Positions 1-8,231 of a DNA stretch of 43,566 nt are shown here, piece by piece. The notes under the pieces are model-generated. The model saw nothing but the letters and a program-made list of their open reading frames with translations, was not told the origin of the DNA and did no database searches. Source of the stretch: Anthropogastromicrobium sp963652495 (lineage in GTDB: Bacteria; Bacillota; Clostridia; Lachnospirales; Lachnospiraceae); contig CAVJTU010000019.1 of assembly GCA_963652495.1 (NCBI GenBank), forward strand, positions 1-43,566. Direction: 5' to 3'. Position 1 is the stretch's first letter, and each line of letters opens with the position of its first letter. A program made the position numbers and the translations under genes.

Positions 1-10
1 ATGTTTTTGA

Positions 11-83
11 AGATTGCGAGAGTGCAAAGCACGTAGCAATCTGGTATCAAAGGGGTCAAAAGGCCGTTTGACCCCAACATCAT
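11..83 (+). repeat. Structured intergenic repeat with two hairpins
   Basis: Two adjacent stem-loops fill the space before the first gene. The first has outer arms AGATTGC (11-17) and GCAATCT (36-42) and an inner stem GTGC (22-25) with GCAC (29-32) around AAA. The second has perfect nine-base arms GGGGTCAAA (52-60) and TTTGACCCC (67-75) around a six-base loop, followed by AACATCAT. The 17-mer TTTGACCCCAACATCAT recurs exactly at 32859-32875. The structure and the recurrence are seen directly. That it is a dispersed genomic element is inference. Confidence 0.6.
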
Positions 84-99
84 GTATATGGGGAGAAGT

Positions 100-3000
100 A
101 TGGAGAAAACCTACGAAATGCTGCAGCAATATGCGGTAAACTCTTTGGAATATCAGAAAGGACGTGCGCTCCATCAGCGTGGACAGGCAGCCCTGTCAAG
201 TGCTGAGGAGGCACATGGAAGAATACAGATACAGGCAACGGTGCGTGACTTAAGCAGACGTTATGACGTAGAGATTGCGATTCAATCCTCAGGACTGGCA
301 GCAGATGGCAACTGGGGAGACTTTTCGATTGAGGAATCTTCCTGCTCATGCGGTGAGTATCACATACCGGGAAAGCTCTGCCGTCATGAGATTGCGGCTG
401 TTTTGCAATATTTCTGCGAGGGTGCGCTTGTATCAAGTGTTCATACTTCAGCTGCCTGCATCAGCATGATTCAGGCATATGAGAAACGCTATACGCTGCA
501 GTATCAAAAATCCAAAATTTCAGATGTAAAGGTAGTGCCAAGATTTGTAGCAGAGGGAAAGAAGATCGGACTGGAATTTTTTGCCGGAACACGTCATCTC
601 TACCCGATTCGCGATCTGACCGCTTTTAAACAGAGTTACCAGAAAGGAGAGGACATCTCTTTTGGCAAGCAGCTTTCGTATCCCAACTGCGAATATTCAT
701 ATGATGCGGATTCGGCTGCACTCATTCAGGTTATCTGCTTACAGATTGATTCTTATCTGAATCACTGGTCTCAGCAGGAAAAGTATACCTTTGACCGAAA
801 AATCGCAAGTGTCGAGCTTGAGGAGGGCTTTGCGGATCTATACATGAAAGCCTTTTGCGGACGCGAGCTGGAGTTAACGGAGGACGGCAAGAGCCGCACG
901 GTTCATGTTGTAAAAGAAAACCCGCAGGTCAAGCTGATCTTAGAGAAGAAGGGAAAGGATGGCGCAAGACTGTGGCTGCCGGATAAGTGGAAGTTAGCAG
1001 AGGGAAATCGTCATATCTACTTGTTTGGTGAGGATAAGGTCTACATCTGTGATGAGTATTATAGCCGTGCGCTGCGAATCTTTTATCAAAATCTTCTTCA
1101 GGTCGCCTATCCGGGAAGTGGTTATCTGGATATCAACAATAGCGATTTTCCGTCATTTATCCATTATGTGCTTCCGGAGCTTCAGGAAAACATTGATCTG
1201 GAGTGCCGCGATCTGTCATTAGAGGAATTTGTTCCGCCGATGCTTCAAGTGCATTTTACAGTCAGCATGTGGGATATCCTCGATTTGAAAGTGGAGGCGC
1301 ACTATGGAAAGCGAAAGGTGCATATTGGTGAGAAATCCCACGGCAATCTCGTTCGTGATGTGGAAAAAGAGCAGGCATTAAAGAGTTTGTTGGAAAGCTA
1401 TTTGCCAGCACCGGAAAAGGACACAGAGGAAGAGTCTGACGATGCCGGGCGCTACATCATCGAAAAAGAGGATGCGATTGGACGATTTTTGGAGTTTTGT
1501 CTGCCGCAGCTGTATTCGTTCGGAAGCGTAGATTTAAAGGATGGTCTGAATGACTTTCGCTTTGATAAGGCACCGAAGATCAAGGCAGGAATGCGTTTTA
1601 TGGATCATTTTCTGGAGCTTGGCTTTGAGAGCGAGGGCTTGAGTGAGCGACAGTTAAAGGATGTGCTGCGCGCGTATCACGAAAAGCAGCATTACCATCG
1701 TCTCGAAGACGGTCGTATCTTAAAGCTTGATGAGAATTTTGCCGATCAGCTGGCAGAGTTTGAAGATGTCATGGACATTGACGCTCGCGAAGCAGTTGAT
1801 AATCCGGTAAGTCTTCCCGGTTATCGCTTCTTATTTGCGGATGAGATGCTTCAGTCTATGCAGGGTGTGGATTATCAGCCGGGACGTGAGATTCGCGATA
1901 TGGCTGAGCGCATGAGACGCACCGAGATGGAACTGTATCCGGTTCCGGACACGATCGGCGCAACGCTTCGTGAGTATCAGATATATGGCTATCGCTGGCT
2001 TAAAATGCTGCAGGATTACCATTTTAACGGCATACTTGCCGATGATATGGGTCTTGGGAAGACACTTCAGGCCATTACACTTCTTGCTTCTGATCAGGGA
2101 AAGGGCAGTTCGATTATTGTCTGTCCGGCATCACTGATCTACAACTGGCAGCACGAGTTGGAGCTGTTTGCTCAAGATCTGCGCATTCAGGTCATTGCCG
2201 GAAATGCAAAGGAGCGAAAAGAACGAATTGAATGTTACACTGATTTTGATGTGCTGATCACGTCTTACGATCTTCTTCGCCGCGATCTGGAAATCTATGA
2301 GAAATGCACTTTCTTCTATCAGATTCTGGATGAGGCACAGTATATCAAGAATCATATGACGATGAATGCGAGGGCAGTAAAGCAGCTAAATGCCGCTTAC
2401 CGTCTGGCTCTGACTGGTACGCCAATCGAGAACAGTTTAGGCGAGCTTTGGAGTATTTTCGATTATTTAATGCCGGGTTATCTGTACAGCTACACGCGTT
2501 TTCGCAAGCAATTTGAGCTTCCAGTCATGAAAAATGAAGATGCAACGGCGCGAAATCGCCTGCGCAGAATGACTGCACCATTTTTGCTTCGCAGGTCGAA
2601 GTCTCAGGTATTGTCCGATCTGCCGGAGAAGGACGAGAAGACGATCTACTCCGGTATGGAGGACGAGCAGAGAAAGCTGTATCTGGCTGCGCACAAGCAG
2701 CTTGTGGATCAGCTGCAAGGTATTGACAGTGCATATTATGAGAAGAACAAGATCTTTATCCTGAGTCAGCTGACGAAGCTTCGTCAGATCTGCTGCCATC
2801 CATCGCTGTGCTACGACGATTATCAGGGGACTTCATCCAAACTTGAGGCATGCATGGAGCTGGTACAGCGCGCCGTAAAGGGCAAGCACAAGGTACTTTT
2901 ATTCTCACAGTTTACGTCCATGCTCGATCTGATTCGCGAGCGTCTGGCAGAGCAGAATACCAAGTATTATTGTCTGACTGGAAGCACAGACAAGCAGGAG

Positions 3001-3369
3001 CGTCAGCGTCTTGTTGACGAGTTCCAAAACGACGATACGCCAGTATTCTTAATTTCACTTAAGGCTGGTGGTACCGGACTGAATCTGACCGCAGCCGATA
3101 TTGTCATTCACTACGATCCGTGGTGGAATGTGGCGGCACAGAATCAGGCAACCGACCGTGCGCATCGAATCGGACAGAAAAACACAGTAACCGTTTACCG
3201 TCTGATTGCAAAGGACTCCCTCGAAGAGGGAATAATAAAGCTCCAGGAGTCCAAGAAAGCATTATCAGACGATATTCTTTCCATGGACTTCGGAGCTATT
3301 GCGTCGATGTCTAAGGATGAGTTGTTATCTCTTCTTTCTACGGGAGAGGTAGCTAATCAGGCAAAGTAA
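100..3369 (+). CDS. SWIM zinc finger SNF2-family helicase
   Basis: A superfamily 2 ATPase of the bacterial SNF2/HepA-like type, expected to be cytoplasmic and to remodel protein-DNA or transcription complexes; the client is unknown. About 1,089 residues. An N-terminal SWIM zinc finger shows C82-x-C84, C94 and H96. The long middle part fits the SNF2-associated domain of bacterial homologues. The ATPase lobe begins near residue 640 with the Walker A motif DDMGLGKT (about 648-655) and a DEAQ box near 744. The helicase C lobe follows, with LFSQFTSMLDL near 933 and the arginine-finger motif QATDRAHRIGQ near 1015-1025. I chose ATG 100 because GGGGAG lies just upstream; the in-frame ATG at 82 has no ribosome binding site and would lie in the hairpin repeat. 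The 3' end overlaps the convergent secreted-protein gene by 45 bases. Family assignment is firm. Confidence 0.95.
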   Translation: MEKTYEMLQQYAVNSLEYQKGRALHQRGQAALSSAEEAHGRIQIQATVRDLSRRYDVEIAIQSSGLAADGNWGDFSIEESSCSCGEYHIPGKLCRHEIAAVLQYFCEGALVSSVHTSAACISMIQAYEKRYTLQYQKSKISDVKVVPRFVAEGKKIGLEFFAGTRHLYPIRDLTAFKQSYQKGEDISFGKQLSYPNCEYSYDADSAALIQVICLQIDSYLNHWSQQEKYTFDRKIASVELEEGFADLYMKAFCGRELELTEDGKSRTVHVVKENPQVKLILEKKGKDGARLWLPDKWKLAEGNRHIYLFGEDKVYICDEYYSRALRIFYQNLLQVAYPGSGYLDINNSDFPSFIHYVLPELQENIDLECRDLSLEEFVPPMLQVHFTVSMWDILDLKVEAHYGKRKVHIGEKSHGNLVRDVEKEQALKSLLESYLPAPEKDTEEESDDAGRYIIEKEDAIGRFLEFCLPQLYSFGSVDLKDGLNDFRFDKAPKIKAGMRFMDHFLELGFESEGLSERQLKDVLRAYHEKQHYHRLEDGRILKLDENFADQLAEFEDVMDIDAREAVDNPVSLPGYRFLFADEMLQSMQGVDYQPGREIRDMAERMRRTEMELYPVPDTIGATLREYQIYGYRWLKMLQDYHFNGILADDMGLGKTLQAITLLASDQGKGSSIIVCPASLIYNWQHELELFAQDLRIQVIAGNAKERKERIECYTDFDVLITSYDLLRRDLEIYEKCTFFYQILDEAQYIKNHMTMNARAVKQLNAAYRLALTGTPIENSLGELWSIFDYLMPGYLYSYTRFRKQFELPVMKNEDATARNRLRRMTAPFLLRRSKSQVLSDLPEKDEKTIYSGMEDEQRKLYLAAHKQLVDQLQGIDSAYYEKNKIFILSQLTKLRQICCHPSLCYDDYQGTSSKLEACMELVQRAVKGKHKVLLFSQFTSMLDLIRERLAEQNTKYYCLTGSTDKQERQRLVDEFQNDDTPVFLISLKAGGTGLNLTAADIVIHYDPWWNVAAQNQATDRAHRIGQKNTVTVYRLIAKDSLEEGIIKLQESKKALSDDILSMDFGAIASMSKDELLSLLSTGEVANQAK

Positions 3370-4728
3370 CATAAACACTGCCATAATTACAATAAAGACA
3401 GGCAGATATTTAAGGGTGGCATTCCATATCGGTGTCTTAAACAGGGCAACGCTGTAGGTGTCACCCTTAAATGATTTAATGGAGTAGGTGACAATTTCTT
3501 TGTCATCATCTGTTTTGACGGTGGAAAGCTTGCTGCTGTCTGCATTTCGTACAATTGCAGAGGAGTAGCCATCCGGCAAACAAATGGTTGCAGTGTTAGA
3601 AATATGTGCGTAGAGAACGGTATTTCTTGCCAGCTGAGCATTTAACGTCACTTCGTTTTTGGAAAGCTCCGTCTCACGATCTGTCCAAGCAAAGACATAC
3701 GAGTCCGCCGGAACGGTGACCGTATACTGATGAACCAGAAAACGCTTCTGCTGGGTCAGCCAGTCAATTGTAGGAAGCAGATCAATCGAAACCGTTACAG
3801 AGCTTCGGCCAAAGTAATCAGCCAGATTGGAGAGAAGAAGCTCTGGTGTTGCCTGTGTGTTGTCTTTATTTTGCTCCAGATACCAGTCACAGCAAAATTC
3901 CAGGTAGGCTTTCAGATCAGAGGACTCATCGTCCATCGAAAACTTTTCGGCATCGGTCTTGGCACCCTCTGGCTCGATCAGAGAAGCGGTAAAATCGGTA
4001 CCCTCGGTTCCGGTCAGGAAAACGTAGCAATCGCTGAAATTTTCACTGATCGAAAGCTCGTATCCGTCATCTGTCGTGGTATAGCTGCAGCCGAGCGGAT
4101 AGATGTGGCAGTTGTCACTAAGACCAGAGATGGACATACATGCCTTTGCATCGAGATTGGAGTCGGTGAGTGGTCTGGACAGGTGATAAAGAACACCGGT
4201 ATCCGTTGGAATGTCCGTGTTGTAGAACTGTCCCTGATACAGCTCCTCGAGTGACAGAGAGGTTTCGCTCAGTCCATTTGCAGAAAACAGAGGAGAATAG
4301 TATTCGGATTCTTCAAAGTCTGCTTGAGGGTAATCACGACTACGAAGAGAGAAAGGAAGAGAGTAAAAGGAATCTTTGTCCAACACAAGTGCATCAAACG
4401 AATACAGTTCTTCTGGCTCTACGGCAAGGGATGTGATTTGCGGAATCAGGATGTCAAACGAAACATCGGTATCCGATTCATTTTGAATCAGATAGTTGTC
4501 CTTCACCAGATTATTGTCATAATCCAGCATGATATCATGTGTCACCGTAACGCCCTCTGGCTGTTCGGTTGTGCTGTACAGACCGGATGTATACAGCGGG
4601 GTGGAAAACTCTGTCGTATTTGCGGTGTCAGCAGAACTCGTCTGCTCGGCAAATGAAGCAGTGGTGCCGGAAAAACAAGTTCCGGCTGCAAGAAGCAAAG
4701 AGGTAAATTTTGTCTTATGCTTTAACAT
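3325..4728 (-). CDS. Membrane-anchored secreted protein, unknown function
   Basis: I do not recognise this family. The 467-residue product starts with a clear signal peptide (basic MLKHKTK, hydrophobic core, probable cleavage after the Ala of TASFA). A long extracellular part rich in Ser, Thr, Asp and Glu follows, with several Cys. A single C-terminal transmembrane helix (YLPVFIVIMAVFMLLCLISY) and a basic SRRKKR tail complete it, so it should be a type I membrane protein with most of its mass outside. No catalytic motif is visible and the predicted texture is beta-rich. An upstream ATG at 4764 would add 12 residues, but the signal peptide fits the start at 4728. The last 15 codons lie antisense to the end of the SNF2 gene. 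It is divergent from the PHP gene and probably monocistronic. Confidence 0.85.
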   Translation of the reverse strand: MLKHKTKFTSLLLAAGTCFSGTTASFAEQTSSADTANTTEFSTPLYTSGLYSTTEQPEGVTVTHDIMLDYDNNLVKDNYLIQNESDTDVSFDILIPQITSLAVEPEELYSFDALVLDKDSFYSLPFSLRSRDYPQADFEESEYYSPLFSANGLSETSLSLEELYQGQFYNTDIPTDTGVLYHLSRPLTDSNLDAKACMSISGLSDNCHIYPLGCSYTTTDDGYELSISENFSDCYVFLTGTEGTDFTASLIEPEGAKTDAEKFSMDDESSDLKAYLEFCCDWYLEQNKDNTQATPELLLSNLADYFGRSSVTVSIDLLPTIDWLTQQKRFLVHQYTVTVPADSYVFAWTDRETELSKNEVTLNAQLARNTVLYAHISNTATICLPDGYSSAIVRNADSSKLSTVKTDDDKEIVTYSIKSFKGDTYSVALFKTPIWNATLKYLPVFIVIMAVFMLLCLISYLSRRKKR

Positions 4729-4747
4729 GGAAAACCTGACCTTTCTA

Positions 4748-4777
4748 TTGCATGATAGAAGCATTTAATGCTATAAT
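4748..4777 (+). promoter_or_regulatory. Promoter for the PHP gene
   Basis: TTGCAT (4748-4753) and TATAAT (4772-4777) are separated by 18 bases and lie about 35 bases upstream of the PHP start. It overlaps the 5' end of the divergent secreted-protein gene. Sigma-A-type promoter assigned from sequence only. Confidence 0.65.
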
Positions 4778-4812
4778 AAGAACATCCAACATCAAAAACT
4801 GAAGGAGAAACT

Positions 4813-5655
4813 ATGGCAGTTGATCTACACACGCATTCTAACTGCTCGGACGGCTCTTTTACGCCGACTGAGTTGATGGGACTTGCATATGAGAAAAAAC
4901 TTTCGGCAATCGCATTGACCGATCATGATACCATAAGCGGAATTTGCGAAGCAAGGCAGGCAGCAAAGGCACTGTCGCTTACATTGATTCCGGGAATTGA
5001 AATATCAAGCCTGTACGATCTGGGCAATTCAGTGAAGGAATTTCACATTCTGGGCCTTGGTATCGACGAGACGGACGAAACATTTTTAAAGAGGCTGGAA
5101 ACGTTCGGTGCGCTTCGTCAGAACAGAAACGAAAAAATGCTTCGTCTGATCAGTGAAAAGGTTCTGCCGGTTGACGAAGACGAATTTTACGCGCGCTTCG
5201 ACCGCTCAGTGATTACGAGAGCACACTTTGCACAGTATCTTTACGAGAAAGGAGCCGTATCTTCCGTCAAGGAAGCATTTGACCGTTATCTCGGAGATGG
5301 AAAGCCGTGCTATGTCCCGAAGGAGGGCGTGACCGCAAAGGAAGCGATCTCCTGTATTCTGGCAGCGGGAGGTCATCCAGTGCTGGCACATCCGACATTA
5401 TATCGATTGGGCGCATCCGTGCTCGATGATGCCGTAAAGGATTTAAAGGCATCCGGCCTTGAAGGAATCGAGGCTGTGTACTCGACTTATACGCAGGCGC
5501 AGGAGCGCGGGATTCGTGCACTTGCTGCAAAATATGAACTTCACATGACCGGAGGATCGGATTTCCACGGAACACCTAAGCCGGATATCCAGCTTGGAAC
5601 AGGCCGCGGCAATCTTTACGTACCGGATGAGTTTGCGAAATGGCTGCTTGCATAA
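4813..5655 (+). CDS. PHP domain phosphoesterase (RNase AM/TrpH-like)
   Basis: A 280-residue metal-dependent phosphoesterase of the PHP family. The N-terminal motif DLHTHSNCSDG places metal ligands at H6, H8 and D13; LTDHD gives D37 and H38; PGIEIS gives E63; further ligands lie in LAHPTLY and in GGSDFHG near the C-terminus. Length and motif order match the YciV/TrpH group, whose E. coli member (RNase AM) trims RNA 5' ends and degrades oligonucleotides and pAp-type substrates. The exact substrate here is inferred from family only. AAGGAG at 4802-4807 precedes the start by five bases. The next gene begins 63 bases downstream without an evident terminator, so co-transcription is likely. Confidence 0.92.
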   Translation: MAVDLHTHSNCSDGSFTPTELMGLAYEKKLSAIALTDHDTISGICEARQAAKALSLTLIPGIEISSLYDLGNSVKEFHILGLGIDETDETFLKRLETFGALRQNRNEKMLRLISEKVLPVDEDEFYARFDRSVITRAHFAQYLYEKGAVSSVKEAFDRYLGDGKPCYVPKEGVTAKEAISCILAAGGHPVLAHPTLYRLGASVLDDAVKDLKASGLEGIEAVYSTYTQAQERGIRALAAKYELHMTGGSDFHGTPKPDIQLGTGRGNLYVPDEFAKWLLA

Positions 5656-5718
5656 ATGCTCATAACAACTATCATAACATAAACAGGAATTGATGTCCAG
5701 TAAGAAAGGGGATTTACC

Positions 5719-6441
5719 ATGATACAGGAAGAAATCCAGAATTGGATCTATGAAATAAAGGAGGTGGATGCACTCAGTGCAAAGGCGCTGCTTCGTATTT
5801 ACGAGCAGCTTGGCTTAAGTGCAGCGTCTGACCGTCTCAGTGCGATTGGAAATAGCAGCGAAGCCGCAGAAGTCGAGTATGGCAGTGTATGGCTTTGGAT
5901 GATTGATCGAAACCCGGAAAGACGCGAGGCCGTAAATAAGCTTCGTGAAGAACTGACCGAAAAATATTGTGGCGAACACAGCAAGGATGTGCATTTGACC
6001 GGCCGCCAGGTATTTTATGAGCTGAGCTTTTTTGCGGAATATGAGACAAAATATGGCACACTCCAGTATTACGAGAATATTTACCGCCAGCTGTGTCAGG
6101 TTGAAAAGGCACAGCGCGATGGCTGGTATCTGTATGGACTGACGCAGGTTAAGAAAGCAATGAAGGAAGGTGTTTTCGAGTATCAGGCACAGATTACCAC
6201 ACTTTTCAAGGAGACATTTGCAGCACTTCGTGAAAATTTTGCAACACTTGACCCGATGCAGCGAATTTTGATTCTGGCAGCTGCTTATGAGGCATGCAGT
6301 CAGAGGATTCTCCTTCCATACAAATATCAATGTATGCTGAACGAATGGTACCGCGTTGTCTGCCGTCATGAGCATAAGAGTGCCGAGTTAGAGGCTGCCA
6401 TTGTACTGATGGAGATGGCAAAGCAGAAATCAGAGGCATAA
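5719..6441 (+). CDS. Hypothetical helical protein, unknown function
   Basis: I do not recognise this 240-residue protein. It appears soluble: there is no signal peptide or membrane segment. The sequence is almost entirely amphipathic helix and rich in Glu, Leu, Tyr and Gln, including ELSFFAEYETKYGTLQYYE and a helix-repeat-like C-terminal half. It could be a TPR-like or all-alpha scaffold, but no repeat consensus is clear. AAAGGGG (5705-5711) is a good ribosome binding site. It lies between the PHP phosphoesterase and the GH28 gene, same strand, with gaps of 63 and 33 bases, so all three are probably one operon. A role in pectin-fragment use is only suggested by the position. Confidence 0.8.
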   Translation: MIQEEIQNWIYEIKEVDALSAKALLRIYEQLGLSAASDRLSAIGNSSEAAEVEYGSVWLWMIDRNPERREAVNKLREELTEKYCGEHSKDVHLTGRQVFYELSFFAEYETKYGTLQYYENIYRQLCQVEKAQRDGWYLYGLTQVKKAMKEGVFEYQAQITTLFKETFAALRENFATLDPMQRILILAAAYEACSQRILLPYKYQCMLNEWYRVVCRHEHKSAELEAAIVLMEMAKQKSEA

Positions 6442-6474
6442 TGGGAAACGATCATTAAAAAAGAGGAGCTTATC

Positions 6475-8034
6475 ATGAATTTTCATATATTATTCTGCTC
6501 ATCCAGACATGTGACCATTGAGTTGGATGAGGATGCGATTTACGAAACAGCGAGCTACGAGATTTGGGTAAACGGACAGTTAAAGGGTATTTTCCACAAG
6601 ATGATTCAGACGATTGACGGATTGCTGCCGGACACAGATTACGAGATCATGCTGGTGCGCGCAAATGAGGAGTCTGAGACGATTGCATTCCACACTGAGC
6701 CTGAACCGATTACTTTAAATGTAAAAGAGTTTGGCGCGTTTGGTGACGGTATTCACGATGATACCAGTGCGATTCAGGCGGCGGTTCTTTGCTGTCCGGA
6801 GAAGGGAAGAGTTTTGATCCCAAAGGGAACATATCCGATAACTGCTTTGTTTTTAAAGAGTGATATGATTCTCGAATTGCAAGAAGGCGCAACGGTAGCT
6901 GGTATTTATGACCGTGAGCGCACACCGATTCTGCCGGGTCAGATCGAGTATGACAAAGAGGATGGCTATTATAACCTTGGCAGCTGGGAGGGCAATCCAC
7001 TCGACAGCTTTGCGTCCATGATTACCGGTATCCGTGTGAAGAATGTAACGATCTGCGGCAAGGGCGTTCTGGATGGACGTGCGGATTTTGAAAACTGGTG
7101 GAGCCGCCCAAAGGACAAGATTCGTGCGTGGAGACCGCGAATGATCTTCTTGAATCACTGCGAGAACATTACCGTTGTTGGCATTACGGTGCAAAATTCC
7201 CCGGCATGGAATCTTCATCCGTATTTCTCAAACAACATCCGCTTCCTTGATATGGAAGTAAAGGGACCGGCAAATTCTCACAATACGGATGGCTGTGATC
7301 CGGAGTCCTGCACCAATGTTGAGATCGCAGGTGTTCATTTCTCCGTTGGCGATGACTGTATCGCAATCAAATCCGGAAAGATCTACATGGGCAAAAAATT
7401 TAAGGTGCCGTCTAAGCACATTCACGTCCGTCAGTCCTGGATGCAGGATGGTCATGGTGCAGTTACCGTCGGAAGCGAGATTGCGGCCGGTGTCGATGAT
7501 ATTCATATCTCAAAGTGCCGCTTCTCGAATACCGACAGAGGTCTTCGCGTGAAGACAAGACGAGGCCGTGGAAAGGATTCTGTATTGAAGGGCATCGTGT
7601 TCGAGGATCTGGAGTTAGAAGGAGTAAAGGCACCATTTGTTGTAAACAGTTTTTATTTCTGTGACCCGGACGGACGTACCGAGTATGTCGGCACGAAGGA
7701 GGCGCTGCCGGTAGACGAGCGCACACCGAAGATCGAATCCTTGGAGTTTCGCAATATTGTCTGCCGCAATGCACATTATTGCGGTGCGTATATCTATGGT
7801 CTTCCGGAGCAGAAGATTGAGCAACTGGTATTTGACAACGTTTCCATCACGTATGCAAAGGATGCACAGACCGGCGTTGCAGCCATGATGATGGGCTGTG
7901 AGCCTGCCAGCCGTCTTGGCCTTGTGGTCGGAAATGTCAAAAAACTTGTGCTTCATAATGTGTCCATCGACGGACAGGAGGGCGAGAGACTTTGCCTGAG
8001 CGGCGTTGAGGATGTGGAAGAAGAGCAGGAATAA
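6475..8034 (+). CDS. Glycoside hydrolase family 28 (galacturonidase-like)
   Basis: A 519-residue parallel beta-helix enzyme of GH28, which hydrolyses alpha-1,4 bonds of galacturonan. All hallmark motifs are present: NTDG at 270-273 (D272), GDD at 292-294 (D293, D294), GHG at 326-328 (H327) and R-V-K at 358-360. Residues 1 to about 80 form a short beta-rich N-terminal module (IWVNGQLKG, LLPDTDYEIML) that resembles the fibronectin-like lead of bacterial exo-polygalacturonases. No signal peptide is seen, so it probably acts in the cytoplasm on imported oligogalacturonides, as an exo-enzyme. AGAGGAG (6462-6468) sets the start. It closes a probable three-gene operon and is followed by a terminator at 8039. 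Family is certain; the exact bond is not. Confidence 0.93.
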   Translation: MNFHILFCSSRHVTIELDEDAIYETASYEIWVNGQLKGIFHKMIQTIDGLLPDTDYEIMLVRANEESETIAFHTEPEPITLNVKEFGAFGDGIHDDTSAIQAAVLCCPEKGRVLIPKGTYPITALFLKSDMILELQEGATVAGIYDRERTPILPGQIEYDKEDGYYNLGSWEGNPLDSFASMITGIRVKNVTICGKGVLDGRADFENWWSRPKDKIRAWRPRMIFLNHCENITVVGITVQNSPAWNLHPYFSNNIRFLDMEVKGPANSHNTDGCDPESCTNVEIAGVHFSVGDDCIAIKSGKIYMGKKFKVPSKHIHVRQSWMQDGHGAVTVGSEIAAGVDDIHISKCRFSNTDRGLRVKTRRGRGKDSVLKGIVFEDLELEGVKAPFVVNSFYFCDPDGRTEYVGTKEALPVDERTPKIESLEFRNIVCRNAHYCGAYIYGLPEQKIEQLVFDNVSITYAKDAQTGVAAMMMGCEPASRLGLVVGNVKKLVLHNVSIDGQEGERLCLSGVEDVEEEQE

Positions 8035-8038
8035 AGAT

Positions 8039-8075
8039 AAAAATGCCTCGGTGTTGACTGCACGGGGCATTTTTA
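8039..8075 (+). terminator. Terminator after GH28 gene
   Basis: A stem-loop with arms AAAAATGCC (39-47) and GGCATTTTT (66-74), extended by a G-U and two G-C pairs, ends in a run of five T. It begins four bases after the GH28 stop codon. The arms make it potentially bidirectional. Confidence 0.85.
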
Positions 8076-8117
8076 GATTTTTGAGAAAATCGATTTAACC
8101 GAATCAGGCAAGTAGCG

Positions 8118-8145
8118 AAGCGGATTGCGAATGTCCGCTTTGACC
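8118..8145 (+). repeat. Small hairpin resembling the window-start repeat
   Basis: Perfect seven-base arms AAGCGGA (8118-8124) and TCCGCTT (8134-8140) enclose a nine-base loop and run into TTTGACCC. The flanking words GTAGC, ATTGCGA and TTTGACCC echo the element at 11-83. It sits between the GH28 terminator and recJ. No T-run follows, so it is not a simple terminator. Relation to the other copy is inference. Confidence 0.4.
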
Positions 8146-8231
8146 CAGAGAACTGATGGTTGAGTCAGGCTGGATTATATGAGAAAAATAGAAGAAAATG
8201 AAAATGCAGCTGCAAGCAGAAAGGAAAAAGG

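Noticed and set aside
3730..4254. Plus-strand frames antisense to the secreted protein
   Set aside because: No ribosome binding site and no domain signal; the minus-strand protein has a signal peptide and anchor.
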